From assembly GCA_021772135.1 (NCBI GenBank), contig JADYXQ010000115.1, positions 1 through 58,517 on the forward strand: a DNA stretch of 58,517 nucleotides, written 5' to 3'. This document shows, in pieces, positions 8,073-17,542 of the stretch. Source of the DNA: Candidatus Obscuribacter sp. GTDB taxonomy: Bacteria > Cyanobacteriota > Vampirovibrionia > Obscuribacterales > Obscuribacteraceae. The notes below the pieces were generated by a model. The model was not told the DNA's origin, made no database searches, and saw nothing but the letters and a program-made list of their open reading frames with translations. Both the position numbers and the translations under genes were made by a program. Every line of letters starts with the position of its first letter. Within the stretch, counting starts at the first letter, position 1.

Positions 8073-8618
8073 TTATTTGCCCTGCGACTTTTGAGTGCGT
8101 ACGCCATCGAGGTTGGTGGTTGCCTCAGGCAGCATTTTGTCGATTTTGCGGCCAAACAAGTCGGTATCTTCAGTCACTCTGTGCTCGAAGACCTGGTGAT
8201 AGAACTTCTTGCTGGCTCGTGTCAAAAGCGGAAAATCGTAACGACCGTTATTTTCATTGAATGAAACAGAGGTCGGTTTCGTACTATCCATGCCGTTTAT
8301 AACAAGATTGAGAGTTTTAGTTCCTGGCCAGCCGACCAAGTCGGCTCCGGCGCAGATGCACAATACAGCGCATAAGAAGAACGATGGGCCCATTACCATG
8401 TGCGCCAACATCCCTTCTTTGGTCTTAATCAAAGAGCGCTTGCCCTGCGGCAGGTGTACCAACCATGGCGAAATAATGGTGAATGGCAAAAAGCCAGACC
8501 AATAAGTAAAGCGCCCAAGCACACTGGCCAGCCAGCCTTTCCATATAAAGGAAAAGCCGACAATCATTACCAGTACACCAAGAAGAATGCGGACGATTGG
8601 CTCAGATAGAAAACTCAT
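8073..8618 (-). CDS. Membrane protein of unknown function
   Basis: 181 aa. Two or three hydrophobic segments occupy the first 95 residues ('ILLGVLVMIVGFSFIW', 'GFLPFTIISPWLV', 'FFLCAVLCICAGADLVGW'), followed by a soluble tail of about 85 polar residues. I recognise no family. It is monocistronic: its own terminator follows, and aspS diverges upstream across a 210-bp gap that must hold both promoters. Confidence 0.6.
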   Translation of the reverse strand: MSFLSEPIVRILLGVLVMIVGFSFIWKGWLASVLGRFTYWSGFLPFTIISPWLVHLPQGKRSLIKTKEGMLAHMVMGPSFFLCAVLCICAGADLVGWPGTKTLNLVINGMDSTKPTSVSFNENNGRYDFPLLTRASKKFYHQVFEHRVTEDTDLFGRKIDKMLPEATTNLDGVRTQKSQGK

Positions 8619-8828
8619 TGAAATTTGACTCTTTACTAAATGCAGGATTGAAAAACATCTAACAAACTACTTTTAGTATAGAACGTTCTGCAATTTTGAC
8701 TACTTCCAATTCCGTAACAGGTGGGGCTTATCTGCGCATGAACGGGTCCAAAGTCCGATACAATGAGCTTTTCGTCTTAATTCGTTTCGGTTACGTGTCA
8801 GAGAGATTGATGTTCAGGGGGATCTATA

Positions 8829-10685
8829 GTGGCTAGCTCGGTACTAAAGCGAGATCACAAGTGTGCGCAAATGAATGCCGATTTGGCAGGGCAAGAAGTC
8901 TGCCTGGCCGGTTGGGTCAACGTTGTACGCGACCTGGGCGGCATCATCTTCGTTGAACTGCGCGATTCCACAGGCAAAGTGCAACTAATAGCTGACCCCA
9001 ATAAAAATAAAGCGATTCACGATAAATTTGTAGATTTAAAGAACGAATTTGTCATTGCCATCAAAGGCAAAGTTGCAAAGCGACCTGAAGGCACGGCTAA
9101 ATCTGAGACCGGTTCTGGAGCCATTGAAATCTATCCCGACAAATTTGAACTCTTGAACACCTGTCGGCCTCTGCCTTTCCAACTTGATCAGGGTGACAAG
9201 GTAGATGAAGCCCTGAGACTAAAATATCGCTACCTCGATCTCAGGCGTCCTGAGATGAACGCCAATTTAGTCATGCGTCACCGTGTGAGCCAGGCTATTC
9301 GCAAGTACCTCGATCATGAGGGTTTCATCGAAGTTGAAACTCCCATTCTTTGCAAAGCCACTCCCGAAGGGGCTCGTGACTTCCTTGTGCCCAGTCGCTT
9401 GAATCCGGGCAATTGGTACGCGTTGCCTCAGTCGCCGCAACTGTTTAAACAAACGCTGATGATTAGCGGCGTCGACAGATATTATCAAGTTGCACGCTGC
9501 TTCCGCGATGAAGACTTGCGCGCCGATCGCCAACCAGAATTTACGCAAATCGATATGGAATTTTCATTTGTCGATGAAGATGAAGTGATGCGCGTTACTG
9601 AAGGCCTTCTGGTCGACGCTTTTAAATGCGCCGACATTGACATTCAGCCACCTTTTCAGCGCTTAAGTTATTCTGACGCTATGGGCCTTTATGGCAGCGA
9701 TAAACCAGATCTTCGTTTTGACCTGGCTTTCAAAGATCTGACTGAAGTGGCAAAAAATTGCCAGTTCAAAGTCTTCAAACAAGTAGCAGAAGCCGGCGGC
9801 GAACTAAAAGCCATGGTGCTGACTGGCCGCGGCGAAAGCTCCTCACGTAAGCAATTAGATTTGTGGAATGAATACACAAAATCGGTGGGCGGCAAAGGTC
9901 TGGCCTGGATTGCTTTCGGTAAAGACGCCAGTCAAATTCGAAGCTCTGGCTTAGACAAACATTTGTCTGCCGACGAAATTGAAAAAATAAAAACCATCTG
10001 TTCGGCCCAAGCCGGCGATTTAGTTTTGATGATGGCCGACACCGCTAAATCAGTGGCCAATGTTATGGGTCGCTTCCGCTTGAAATTGGCTGAAGAGCTC
10101 AATTTGATCGACACCAATACTCATAGCTTGCTCTGGGTAGTTGATTTCCCATTGTTTGAATATGATGAAGAGCAAGGTCGCCTGATGGCCGTGCACCATC
10201 CATTCACTTCTCCTCGTCTCGAAGATCTGGAAAGCCTGGAAAGCGCGCCAGAAAAAGCTCGAGCCAGAGCTTACGATATCGTTTATAACGGTTGCGAAAT
10301 CGGTGGTGGATCTATTCGTATTCACAGCCAGGAACTGCAGTCAAGAGCCTTTGCCGCCATCGGCTTAGATAGCGAAACCGCCACTGAGAAGTTTGGTTTC
10401 TTGTTAGAAGCACTTGAATCAGGTGCCCCTCCCCATGGTGGCATCGCCCTTGGTCTCGATCGCATCATCATGTTGCTTTGCGGGTGCAAATCGATTCGTG
10501 ACGTAATTGCTTTTCCAAAAACGCAATCTGGTGCTTGCCCCATGACCGGCGCGCCTTCACTGGCATCGCCTGAGCAATTGAAAGAGCTGGCCGTTTTAAA
10601 CGAACCGCCGAAAGCCAAAGTCGCCGCCGGTTCTCAAGCAAGCAAAAGCGAATCGCCTCAAGAATGCGCAGATATTGCAAAATAA
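8829..10685 (+). CDS. aspS: Aspartyl-tRNA synthetase
   Basis: 618 aa class II synthetase, the usual length for a bacterial AspRS. It charges tRNA-Asp (or Asp and Asn in non-discriminating forms). An OB-fold anticodon-binding domain comes first (about 15-105, 'LAGWVNVVRDLGGIIFVELRD'). The catalytic core has the motif-2 loop 'FRDEDLRADRQPEF' and motif 3 'GIALGLDRIIMLL', with the bacterial GAD insertion between them. GTG start at 8829 with an AGGGGG Shine-Dalgarno. The last 40 residues are an Ala/Ser/Lys tail. A TACAAT hexamer at 8759 may be its -10. Whether it is discriminating cannot be decided here. Confidence 0.97.
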   Translation: MASSVLKRDHKCAQMNADLAGQEVCLAGWVNVVRDLGGIIFVELRDSTGKVQLIADPNKNKAIHDKFVDLKNEFVIAIKGKVAKRPEGTAKSETGSGAIEIYPDKFELLNTCRPLPFQLDQGDKVDEALRLKYRYLDLRRPEMNANLVMRHRVSQAIRKYLDHEGFIEVETPILCKATPEGARDFLVPSRLNPGNWYALPQSPQLFKQTLMISGVDRYYQVARCFRDEDLRADRQPEFTQIDMEFSFVDEDEVMRVTEGLLVDAFKCADIDIQPPFQRLSYSDAMGLYGSDKPDLRFDLAFKDLTEVAKNCQFKVFKQVAEAGGELKAMVLTGRGESSSRKQLDLWNEYTKSVGGKGLAWIAFGKDASQIRSSGLDKHLSADEIEKIKTICSAQAGDLVLMMADTAKSVANVMGRFRLKLAEELNLIDTNTHSLLWVVDFPLFEYDEEQGRLMAVHHPFTSPRLEDLESLESAPEKARARAYDIVYNGCEIGGGSIRIHSQELQSRAFAAIGLDSETATEKFGFLLEALESGAPPHGGIALGLDRIIMLLCGCKSIRDVIAFPKTQSGACPMTGAPSLASPEQLKELAVLNEPPKAKVAAGSQASKSESPQECADIAK

Positions 10686-10714
10686 AATCAGTGCTATAGA
10701 GCGCCGGTAAAATT

Positions 10715-11524
10715 ATGACAACGACGATTAGCAGTAGAAAAATTAGAGTGGCGGCAAAAAATGCGACCGCTCTGAGCGTCGTGTTGTTTGCCATTGGCGC
10801 CTTGCCTGCCTGCCAGCATATTCGGCCCACAGCCGCATCTTTCCTTATTCGCGGCAACGAATATTTCAAAATGAGCGAATACGAAAAAGCCGAGCACGAA
10901 TATCGCGAGGCGCTTTTAAGCGAACCCAAAAGTCCTACTGCTCTGAACAATTTGGGCGTGATCGAAAACGAACTGGGAAAATATGACGAGGCCATTGCCA
11001 CTTTGAAAACGGCCATCGAAGTGGATCCTAAAAACGCTATTGCTCATTATGTGCTTTCTGAAGCGCTCGCTAAAAAATCAATGTTCGAACCAGCCTTTAA
11101 CGAAGCCAAGGCAGCGATCGCTCTTGATTCTACTGAACCCCGCGCCTACTGCGCCCTGGCCGAGTCGGCCCTGGGGCTCGGTAATTTGCCTACAGCCATA
11201 GATGCTTATCGCAGCGCCTGTAAATATGACGCCCACAGCGACAAGAATCACCACAAGCTCGCTCTTGTTCTCGGCTTATCTGGTGACATTGACGGACAGA
11301 TCAAAGAAGAGAGTAAGGCCCTTGAAATTGAACCTGAAAATTATGATGCTCGCATTGGTTTAGCGTCAGCTTTAAATTCTAAAGGTCAGAGGGCGGAAGC
11401 AATCGCTGAGTTGAATAAGATTCTTGATAAGCATCCTGAGAACCAGGAAGCCCGCGTTGTGCTGACAAAGATTGAAAATGCTCCGCTGCCTAAGCCTGCC
11501 GCAAAAAGTCAGTCGAAAAAATAG
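10715..11524 (+). CDS. TPR-repeat lipoprotein
   Basis: 269 aa. A basic N-terminus, a hydrophobic segment and the lipobox-like 'GALPAC' near residue 33 suggest a lipoprotein processed by LspA (encoded at 27733). The rest is at least five tetratricopeptide repeats, e.g. 'ALNNLGVIENELGKYDEAI', which bind other proteins. A Lys/Ser/Ala-rich tail follows. It begins 29 nt after aspS and may be read through from it. In other bacteria such proteins assist outer-membrane or secretion complexes (PilF-like); nothing here fixes a partner. Confidence 0.78.
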   Translation: MTTTISSRKIRVAAKNATALSVVLFAIGALPACQHIRPTAASFLIRGNEYFKMSEYEKAEHEYREALLSEPKSPTALNNLGVIENELGKYDEAIATLKTAIEVDPKNAIAHYVLSEALAKKSMFEPAFNEAKAAIALDSTEPRAYCALAESALGLGNLPTAIDAYRSACKYDAHSDKNHHKLALVLGLSGDIDGQIKEESKALEIEPENYDARIGLASALNSKGQRAEAIAELNKILDKHPENQEARVVLTKIENAPLPKPAAKSQSKK

Positions 11525-11616
11525 TTTGCAAAAACCTCACTGAAAATTGAACTTTATTGCCTCGAATTCCGTTGCTACTAGTATGGGCAATTTTGAGCAA
11601 TTAAGTGAGGTATTTT

Positions 11617-13170
11617 ATGTTTGCACGTGTTTTTTCTGGTGCCGTGCTGGGCGTAGACGCCCATCCGATAGAAGTAGAAGTTGATTGCTGCCAGGGTCTT
11701 GGCACTATAAGCGTAGTAGGGTTGCCCGACGCCTCAGTCAAAGAGGCACAAGAGAGGGTCAAAGCGGCCATAAAGGCTTGCTCCTTCTTCATTCCTCCCG
11801 GTAAAAAATGGGTGGTCAATCTCGCCCCTTGCCATATCCGCAAAGAAGGGCCGGCCTACGACTTGCCGATTGCCACTGGTATTTTGGCCGCCACCGGTCT
11901 TATGCCATTTGAAAATGTCGCTGACTTTTGGTTTGTGGGCGAGCTGTCGCTGAGCGGCTCGGTACGGCCGGTCTCTGGTGTTCTACCAATTGCTGTGGCA
12001 GCGAGGCGCGCTGGGGCCAAAGGCATTGTTGTGCCTGAAGGAAATGCCGAGGAGGCCGCCCTGGTTGAAGGACTGAAAGTTTATCCGGTTTCGCATCTAA
12101 TGCAGGTATTTAAAATAGCCGAAAATCTGGAGAACGGCACTACATATAGTGGCACCAGTCGCAGTCAGTTTTCTCGAGCTGCTTCTCGCATTGTGCATCA
12201 TAAAGATTTTCGCGATGTTAAAGGCCAGTCTCAAACCAAGCGCGGCCTTGAAATTGCCGCAGCAGGCAAACACAATATTATGATGGTGGGCTCTCCCGGC
12301 TCAGGCAAGTCGATGTTGGCCGAACGGTTACCGAGCATCATGCCGCCTCTTGAATTTGATGAAGCGATCGAGCTGACAAAATTGTGGAGTGTGGCCGGCC
12401 TGCTCACAGAAAGAGAAAAAATTGTGGCCGAAAGGCCATTTCGCAGCCCTCACCACACAGCCTCTGCCGTTGGTCTTGTGGGCGGGGGTGCTCATCCTAA
12501 GCCAGGCGAAATTTCACTCAGTCATTTAGGAGTGCTTTTTCTCGATGAATTGACCGAATTTCCCCGAGGTCATCTGGAAAATTTGCGGCAGCCGCTGGAG
12601 ACTCGCCAGGTAATGATTTCTCGGGCGGGCCAGACTTTGACCTATCCAGCCTCATTCACTCTGGTGGCGGCCTGCAACCCCTGCCCCTGCGGATTTCGTG
12701 GCGACCCGGTTAAACACTGTTATTGCACATCGTCACAGGCAGAGAGATATTGGAGCCGACTTTCTGGGCCGTTTTTAGATCGCATCGATTTGCAAGTTGA
12801 AGTTTCTCGCCTGTCTGTCAATGAACTGACAGGCAATATCAATGAAGAGAGCTCGGCTTCAATAAAGCGCAGAGTCGAACTAGCCGTAGATCGGCAGCGA
12901 CTGCGTAACAAATCGCGCACCGCTGTCGGTGGATTTCACTTTAACGGCACTTTTGGTCAGCGCGATTTAAATCGGTTTTGTCAGATAGATTCTAAAACCA
13001 AAGAGCTATTGGCCAGGGCCGTTGCGCAATATAGTCTTTCTGCCCGGGCCTACGACCGTATTCTGAGGCTCTCTCGCACTATTGCCGATCTCGGAGATTG
13101 TGAAAACATCACGGCAGAACATGTCGGAGAGGCCATCCGTTATCGTTTGCCGCTGAGAATGATGCATTGA
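11617..13170 (+). CDS. comM: YifB/ComM family Mg-chelatase-like AAA+ ATPase
   Basis: 517 aa, normal for the family. The N-terminal ChlI-type fold (about 1-170) includes 'VGLPDASVKEAQERVKAAI'. The AAA+ core has Walker A GSPGSGKS near residue 225, Walker B 'VLFLDELTEF' and the cysteine-rich 'NPCPCGFRGD'. A helical C-terminal ChlI domain ends the protein. In naturally competent bacteria ComM is a hexameric helicase that drives branch migration during transformation; elsewhere its role is less clear. I start at the ATG at 11617, preceded by AGTGAGG, rather than the GTG four codons earlier that overlaps this RBS. No dprA is adjacent. Confidence 0.93.
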   Translation: MFARVFSGAVLGVDAHPIEVEVDCCQGLGTISVVGLPDASVKEAQERVKAAIKACSFFIPPGKKWVVNLAPCHIRKEGPAYDLPIATGILAATGLMPFENVADFWFVGELSLSGSVRPVSGVLPIAVAARRAGAKGIVVPEGNAEEAALVEGLKVYPVSHLMQVFKIAENLENGTTYSGTSRSQFSRAASRIVHHKDFRDVKGQSQTKRGLEIAAAGKHNIMMVGSPGSGKSMLAERLPSIMPPLEFDEAIELTKLWSVAGLLTEREKIVAERPFRSPHHTASAVGLVGGGAHPKPGEISLSHLGVLFLDELTEFPRGHLENLRQPLETRQVMISRAGQTLTYPASFTLVAACNPCPCGFRGDPVKHCYCTSSQAERYWSRLSGPFLDRIDLQVEVSRLSVNELTGNINEESSASIKRRVELAVDRQRLRNKSRTAVGGFHFNGTFGQRDLNRFCQIDSKTKELLARAVAQYSLSARAYDRILRLSRTIADLGDCENITAEHVGEAIRYRLPLRMMH

Positions 13171-13270
13171 GAAATATTCGGTAAAATAGACCGGTGTTTT
13201 AGCTTTCGAAGATTTTTATTCAATGAATTCATTAATGGATGCTGGCTATAGTCGGCACTGGAGTCTAAGC

Positions 13271-14452
13271 ATGGGAACTAAGTTGGCACTGGCTGCGATT
13301 TTGCTTCTGTCTAACGCTAATCCAGCGCTGGCTCAATTGCGGCCGGGGAATTTAGCAGGACAGATACCCGTTCAGCGGTTGCCGGTAGACAGGCTGCCCG
13401 AAGCAATCAAGGAAAAATTGGTTAGGGTTGACCAAATGGCAGCAGCTGAGGTGGCTCAGCTCAATGTGCCTGGATACGCCCTGGCCGTGATTATTAATGG
13501 AGAGGTGGTGCTTCAGAAATATTACGGTTTCGCCGATTTACAAAATAGACGGCCAGTTGATGGTGATACCGTATTTGGTTTAGCTTCTTTGACAAAAACT
13601 TTTACGGCGATCTCATTGTTGTCGTTAGTTGATAAAGGCTTGATCAATCTTGACGATCCGCTCAGCAAATATCTCTCAGATTTAACTCCGCCTTATCAGA
13701 GCCTTACTATTCGCCAGCTTGCCTCAATGACCGCAGGCGTTCCTTCTGAGCTTTCTAGAGAGGTCTTGTGGAAAGAGCAATTACCTATTCTTGTCAATAC
13801 GCCTCTGACTTCACAACCAGGCTCAGAATTTCACTACTCGAATTTTAGTTATCGCTTATTAGGCTCGGTTATCGAAAAGGTAACCCGCCGAGATTATCTT
13901 GATGTAGTTAAAGAAACCATCTTGGATCCTCTGGGCATGAGCAGTACTGCCACCACTTTCTTGCTCTGTGACACTGGACGAGTTGCTCAAGGGTACGGTG
14001 ACAATCAGGGCGCTGGACCACTACGTGCTTTTGACTACAAAAATCCGGCAGTCTCTTTTTCTGCTGGAATGTTGGCCAGTACTCAAAACGACCTGATTAA
14101 GTATGCGCTTGGCATGCTGCAACAGAAAATGTTGTCCCCGCCGCAATATCTAACTCTCTGGAACTTACGGCCTCCGCTCAGTAATGGGCAACCAGATCCC
14201 TGGGCTTTTGGCTGGAGTTCGACCAAAACACCAGAAGGTCAACACAAATTGGCCATGAATGGCGGTACGCCCGGTGTGGCTTCCACGATTATTCTCTTGC
14301 CTCAATCTAATTGTGCCGTGATTGCCCTTTCCAACCTGCGCAAGCCGCCTGTCTATAAAATAGCTAAGCAGGCGTTTTCCATTGTTTTTCACGATCCTTA
14401 TGGTGATCCCGAGGCGCCTCCCGGCAATGCCCCTGAAGCTGGCGCAGATTAA
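13271..14452 (+). CDS. Secreted serine hydrolase, beta-lactamase (class C/AmpC) fold
   Basis: 393 aa. The ATG at 13271 has GGAG 7 nt upstream and yields a clean signal peptide (GTKLALAAILLLSNANPALA). An upstream ATG at 13223 adds 16 polar residues and lacks an RBS. The serine-hydrolase triad is visible: 'ASLTK' (Ser about 106, Lys about 109), 'YSN' (Tyr about 189), and 'NGGTPG' near 328 in place of KTG/HTG. This group includes esterases, D-aminopeptidases and penicillin-binding-like hydrolases; resistance activity should not be assumed. Located outside the cytoplasmic membrane. Confidence 0.85.
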   Translation: MGTKLALAAILLLSNANPALAQLRPGNLAGQIPVQRLPVDRLPEAIKEKLVRVDQMAAAEVAQLNVPGYALAVIINGEVVLQKYYGFADLQNRRPVDGDTVFGLASLTKTFTAISLLSLVDKGLINLDDPLSKYLSDLTPPYQSLTIRQLASMTAGVPSELSREVLWKEQLPILVNTPLTSQPGSEFHYSNFSYRLLGSVIEKVTRRDYLDVVKETILDPLGMSSTATTFLLCDTGRVAQGYGDNQGAGPLRAFDYKNPAVSFSAGMLASTQNDLIKYALGMLQQKMLSPPQYLTLWNLRPPLSNGQPDPWAFGWSSTKTPEGQHKLAMNGGTPGVASTIILLPQSNCAVIALSNLRKPPVYKIAKQAFSIVFHDPYGDPEAPPGNAPEAGAD

Positions 14453-14530
14453 TGACTAATTCCGCTCCTGACAAGGTTTTACAGGGGCAACATTGTGGTT
14501 TGATATTAGCTGAGTATTTACGAGTGTTTG

Positions 14531-15073
14531 ATGAAAAAAGTTAAGAAGATACAATTGCCTCCCGGATGGACTTTTAGCTCAGCTAACGGTGAAGACTACG
14601 ACGCCGGGATTGATGAAAAAGTGAAACACAGCGGCACGCGCTGCGTCTATCTGCGCTCGGTGGTTGATGAACCAAGGCCGCTTGCCTATCTCAGTCAGGG
14701 TTTTTCACCCACGCCTTATTTGGGCAAAAGACTACGCATGTCTGCCTGGGTGAAGAGCAATTGTAACGGCGGCAAAGTACAGCTCTGGTTGCGCATCGCC
14801 GGCGATTGGACGAGTACTAGCAATAAGCCTAATTGCTTCGACAATATGGAAGACCGTCCGATTCTCGACGTCACCGACTGGACGCAGTACAAAATTGTTG
14901 TCGAGGTGCCTGAGTCATCGACTTTTATTGATTTTGGTCTGATGCTGACCGGTTCAGGTGAGGCATGGGTTGACGATTTTTCTTTTGAAACCGTTGGCGA
15001 TGAAGTCGCCCTGACCAATAGTGACAGTTCAAAAATGGAACCTTTCAATCTAAACTTCGAAGCTTCCAGGTAA
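14531..15073 (+). CDS. Carbohydrate-binding-like jelly-roll protein
   Basis: 180 aa, cytoplasmic-looking (no signal peptide). The pattern 'LGKRLRMSAWVKS', 'VQLWLRIAG', 'FDNMEDRPILDVTDW' and 'GLMLTGSGEAWVDDFSFE' is the beta-sandwich seen in CBM4/9-like domains and at the C-terminus of some AraC-type regulators and secreted hydrolases. Here the module stands alone. A ligand, if any, is probably a sugar or polysaccharide, but I cannot see binding residues. It is followed 5 nt later by a secreted protein gene, suggesting cotranscription. Confidence 0.6.
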   Translation: MKKVKKIQLPPGWTFSSANGEDYDAGIDEKVKHSGTRCVYLRSVVDEPRPLAYLSQGFSPTPYLGKRLRMSAWVKSNCNGGKVQLWLRIAGDWTSTSNKPNCFDNMEDRPILDVTDWTQYKIVVEVPESSTFIDFGLMLTGSGEAWVDDFSFETVGDEVALTNSDSSKMEPFNLNFEASR

Positions 15074-15078
15074 GGCAT

Positions 15079-16149
15079 TTGTCCACAAACGCAAAAAAAT
15101 ATAGCAAGCTTAAAAGGCATTTCGCAGTTGCCCTTTCGCTGACGCTGCTTGTGACTTCACTGGCTTCAGTGGCGGTTGTTCAGGCCAAGAAATCTAAAGC
15201 CGTGCCCACGGCACCCGAAATCGAAATGGTCAGTTCGAAGCTTAATTTGAGTGACGAACAAACAAAGGTTTTAAGCTGGCTCAATCTCAATAAAGCGGCC
15301 TGTGTTGCTGCTGCCAATGTGGCGGTATCACTGCCGGTCGACCGTGCCGCAGCTGGAGATTCACCTCTTGGAGCGGCTCCCGCTGCTCTGGTTATGCCAT
15401 TTCTGCTGCCAGTGATGGACGCCCCACCATCTGTCTATTCGATTTTGCAAAAGAACAAAATTGTGCAGACAGTTTTTGATATTGAAGTAGATGCTGCCGG
15501 TCTTGGTAAAAATTGCATTCTTACTTTTGAAAAACCAAATAGCAATTTGCTCAGAGAGTTGAGCAAAATTGAACACGCCGATTCTCATTCTGAAACGGGC
15601 GGCGAGAACAGCTGGCGAAGCGATGGCAAAACCTGGCATGTGCTGGGCCTTGATTCCAGCCATGTTTTGCTTACTACACAAGCAAAAGAGCATCATGCTT
15701 CTAAGCGCATTCGTTTTAAAGCTGCCGGCGCCGGAGAGCCTATCAACGCCGTCGATAGTGATTTGAGTTTTATACCTGAGCGTCTCAAATCACTTCTGCG
15801 TGGTATCAGCGGCAGTGCCCCGCTCTGGCAGGTACTCGACACCAGTGTCGTACCCAAAGAGAGTGGCGATAAATTCATGCGGCAGCTGCAAGAACTTGCT
15901 GCCAGCGGCACTACCGTAGTTGAGGTCGTGAGCGGCAGCGGCGAGCTTAAAGCAACTGTTCACAGCTCTGAAAAAACAGCGCCAGATATGTTGCGGCGCG
16001 AGTTGAGCGATTTCAAAGAGCCGGCCGAATTTTCAGTTGCCCAATCGACACCTGATAATTTCGTCGTCACCATATCTGGTGACGATAACCGGGCGCTGAA
16101 AGCCAAGGTCTTTTTACTCTTGCTTCTAGGGCCGCTTACGGCGATTTGA
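15079..16149 (+). CDS. Secreted protein of unknown function
   Basis: 356 aa, TTG start with AGGTAAGG 3-8 nt upstream. A basic stretch and hydrophobic segment (FAVALSLTLLVTSLASVAVV) followed by AKK indicate export. The mature protein has alternating hydrophobic strands and acidic loops; the final 20 residues (KAKVFLLLLLGPLTAI) are again hydrophobic and could be a second membrane anchor. I recognise no family. It follows the carbohydrate-binding-like gene with a 5-nt gap and converges with a small minus-strand gene 8 bp away. Confidence 0.6.
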   Translation: MSTNAKKYSKLKRHFAVALSLTLLVTSLASVAVVQAKKSKAVPTAPEIEMVSSKLNLSDEQTKVLSWLNLNKAACVAAANVAVSLPVDRAAAGDSPLGAAPAALVMPFLLPVMDAPPSVYSILQKNKIVQTVFDIEVDAAGLGKNCILTFEKPNSNLLRELSKIEHADSHSETGGENSWRSDGKTWHVLGLDSSHVLLTTQAKEHHASKRIRFKAAGAGEPINAVDSDLSFIPERLKSLLRGISGSAPLWQVLDTSVVPKESGDKFMRQLQELAASGTTVVEVVSGSGELKATVHSSEKTAPDMLRRELSDFKEPAEFSVAQSTPDNFVVTISGDDNRALKAKVFLLLLLGPLTAI

Positions 16150-16157
16150 GCGCAGCC

Positions 16158-16469
16158 TTAGAACTCGAGTTTGGATTCGGCAGGTGCTGCTTTGGGAATT
16201 ACCAGTGGTCTGGTAATTTCAAGAATGCCGTTTTTCAAATTGACGCGAGGATCAAAGAGCTCGTTGTTCTTATCTTTCATAATCAGGCCGCCGCATTTGT
16301 CGAAACCTACTATGGTCAGGTCGCCGCGACTGTGGCCGTCTTTGTCGATAGATAAAAATGGTCTATCAACCTTTTCATTGACGTCGGCGAGGGCCTTAGC
16401 GAATGCTTTGGGATTGGGCGCTGCTTCGCTCGCATGTGAATGACTTCTGTGTGCGTGATCCCTAGACAT
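16158..16469 (-). CDS. Small hypothetical protein
   Basis: 103 aa from the ATG at 16469, which has GGAG 8 nt upstream; an 18-residue extension upstream lacks an RBS. The first 15 residues are His/Ser/Ala-rich (RDHAHRSHSHASE), the kind of stretch that can bind metals. The rest is a small alpha/beta-looking domain with 'DLTIVGFDKCGGLIMKDKNN'. No family recognised. Convergent with the secreted 356-aa protein and downstream of a membrane protein gene on the same strand. Confidence 0.55.
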   Translation of the reverse strand: MSRDHAHRSHSHASEAAPNPKAFAKALADVNEKVDRPFLSIDKDGHSRGDLTIVGFDKCGGLIMKDKNNELFDPRVNLKNGILEITRPLVIPKAAPAESKLEF

Positions 16470-16547
16470 TGCGTTTTCTCCAACCTGTGCCGACAAAGTC
16501 AGCATAGGGAAAATATGTGGCAATCTATGGGCTAACGCTTCGAGGGT

Positions 16548-17306
16548 CTAAACTTTTTCGTTAAAGCGCAGATAGAGTTTGTACATAAGTCCAGCCAGCA
16601 TTATATCGAGCAAAATGAAACTCATTCCGCACACTGCGCTGAACACTGCTACGAACGGTCGTGCGGCAATATTTGGCTGCATAAAAGAGGCGGCAAAAGG
16701 AAGCCAATGCGCCATCAAGACCACAAAAACCACAGGCCCCAGATAAAGGCACACTTGCCAGAATTTACCGTTTGTTATGGCCCAGCTGCGCTCGAGCGCT
16801 TGCAGAGGTCTATGACCTTCTACAGCATAAATCGGTAAAAACAAACTGGTTCTGGCCATGACGTACAGGCCCGGGAAAATCAGCAGCACGAAGCCCAGGA
16901 GAATCAACATATTTTGAATGTATTCACCAATCATGTAGAAAACCATGGTCATTACACCAATGCTTGCCACCAGAGCCGGATTACGCGGAATGGCCAGGTA
17001 AGAAACGTAGAACAGTTTCAGGATCGGCACTATGGCGAAGAAAAACGATGAGACTATTACATAAGTAGGCGGAATTTCAAACGAACCGGAATGCTGGCAG
17101 GCAGAAACGGCGCTGCCGCCTGTGCAAACGGCTAAGAAGAACCACTGAGTTTTGAGAAAATGCAGCGATTCTGTAGCCAGTTCGCGCAAATCATCTCCAA
17201 TGCTGGGTGCGCCTTTTCCGGCAAATTTGTATGCCAGCCCCCAGATAGCCAGAGATAGAATGGGAAAAGCAGCACCGATTAAGGTCGTCAATTGATTATT
17301 AGACAA
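16548..17306 (-). CDS. Polytopic membrane protein (YciC/DUF975-like)
   Basis: 252 aa with about six hydrophobic segments. 'LIFPGLYVMARTSLFLPIYAVEG' followed by 'ALERSWAITNGKFWQV' is the pattern of the YciC/UPF0259 and GlpQ-membrane-domain-like family, of unknown biochemical function. The C-terminus 'CGMSFILLDIMLAGLMYKLYLRF' is closely matched by a truncated copy 60 bp upstream (17367-17537), so the family was duplicated here. Low confidence in any specific role. Confidence 0.68.
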   Translation of the reverse strand: MSNNQLTTLIGAAFPILSLAIWGLAYKFAGKGAPSIGDDLRELATESLHFLKTQWFFLAVCTGGSAVSACQHSGSFEIPPTYVIVSSFFFAIVPILKLFYVSYLAIPRNPALVASIGVMTMVFYMIGEYIQNMLILLGFVLLIFPGLYVMARTSLFLPIYAVEGHRPLQALERSWAITNGKFWQVCLYLGPVVFVVLMAHWLPFAASFMQPNIAARPFVAVFSAVCGMSFILLDIMLAGLMYKLYLRFNEKV

Positions 17307-17366
17307 CGATGCTTCCTCAGACCTATCGCTATTTCGATTATTCCCTGAAGACCTGATTTTCTACTT

Positions 17367-17537
17367 TTAAGTGCCTGGCGCTTTTGTTATCTGTGGCGCT
17401 TGCCAGGGCTCGGAAAAACCTAGATAGAGTTTGTACATAAGCCCTGCCAGTATCAAGTCAAGTAGCGTAAAGATCATGCCGCAGCAGGCGCGGAGTAGGC
17501 TTGCGGCCGCCAGTTGGTTTTTGCTCAGATAGTTTCC
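17367..17537 (-). pseudogene. 3' remnant of a paralogue of the 16548-17306 membrane gene
   Basis: The minus-strand frame ending at the TAA 17367-17369 reads ...CCGMIFTLLDLILAGLMYKLYLGF..., matching CGMSFILLDIMLAGLMYKLYLRF at the end of the neighbouring intact gene, with DNA identity also visible ('agatagagtttgtacataag'). There is no start codon or upstream portion: homology fades at about 17537, where the DHFR-family gene ends (17543). It looks like the tail of a tandem duplicate whose 5' part was lost or replaced. Confidence 0.75.
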
Positions 17538-17542
17538 TTTTG

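Noticed and set aside
13271..14452. Beta-lactamase resistance gene
   Set aside because: Only the general serine-hydrolase fold motifs are present; the KTG position reads NGG, and chromosomal esterase/peptidase members share them.
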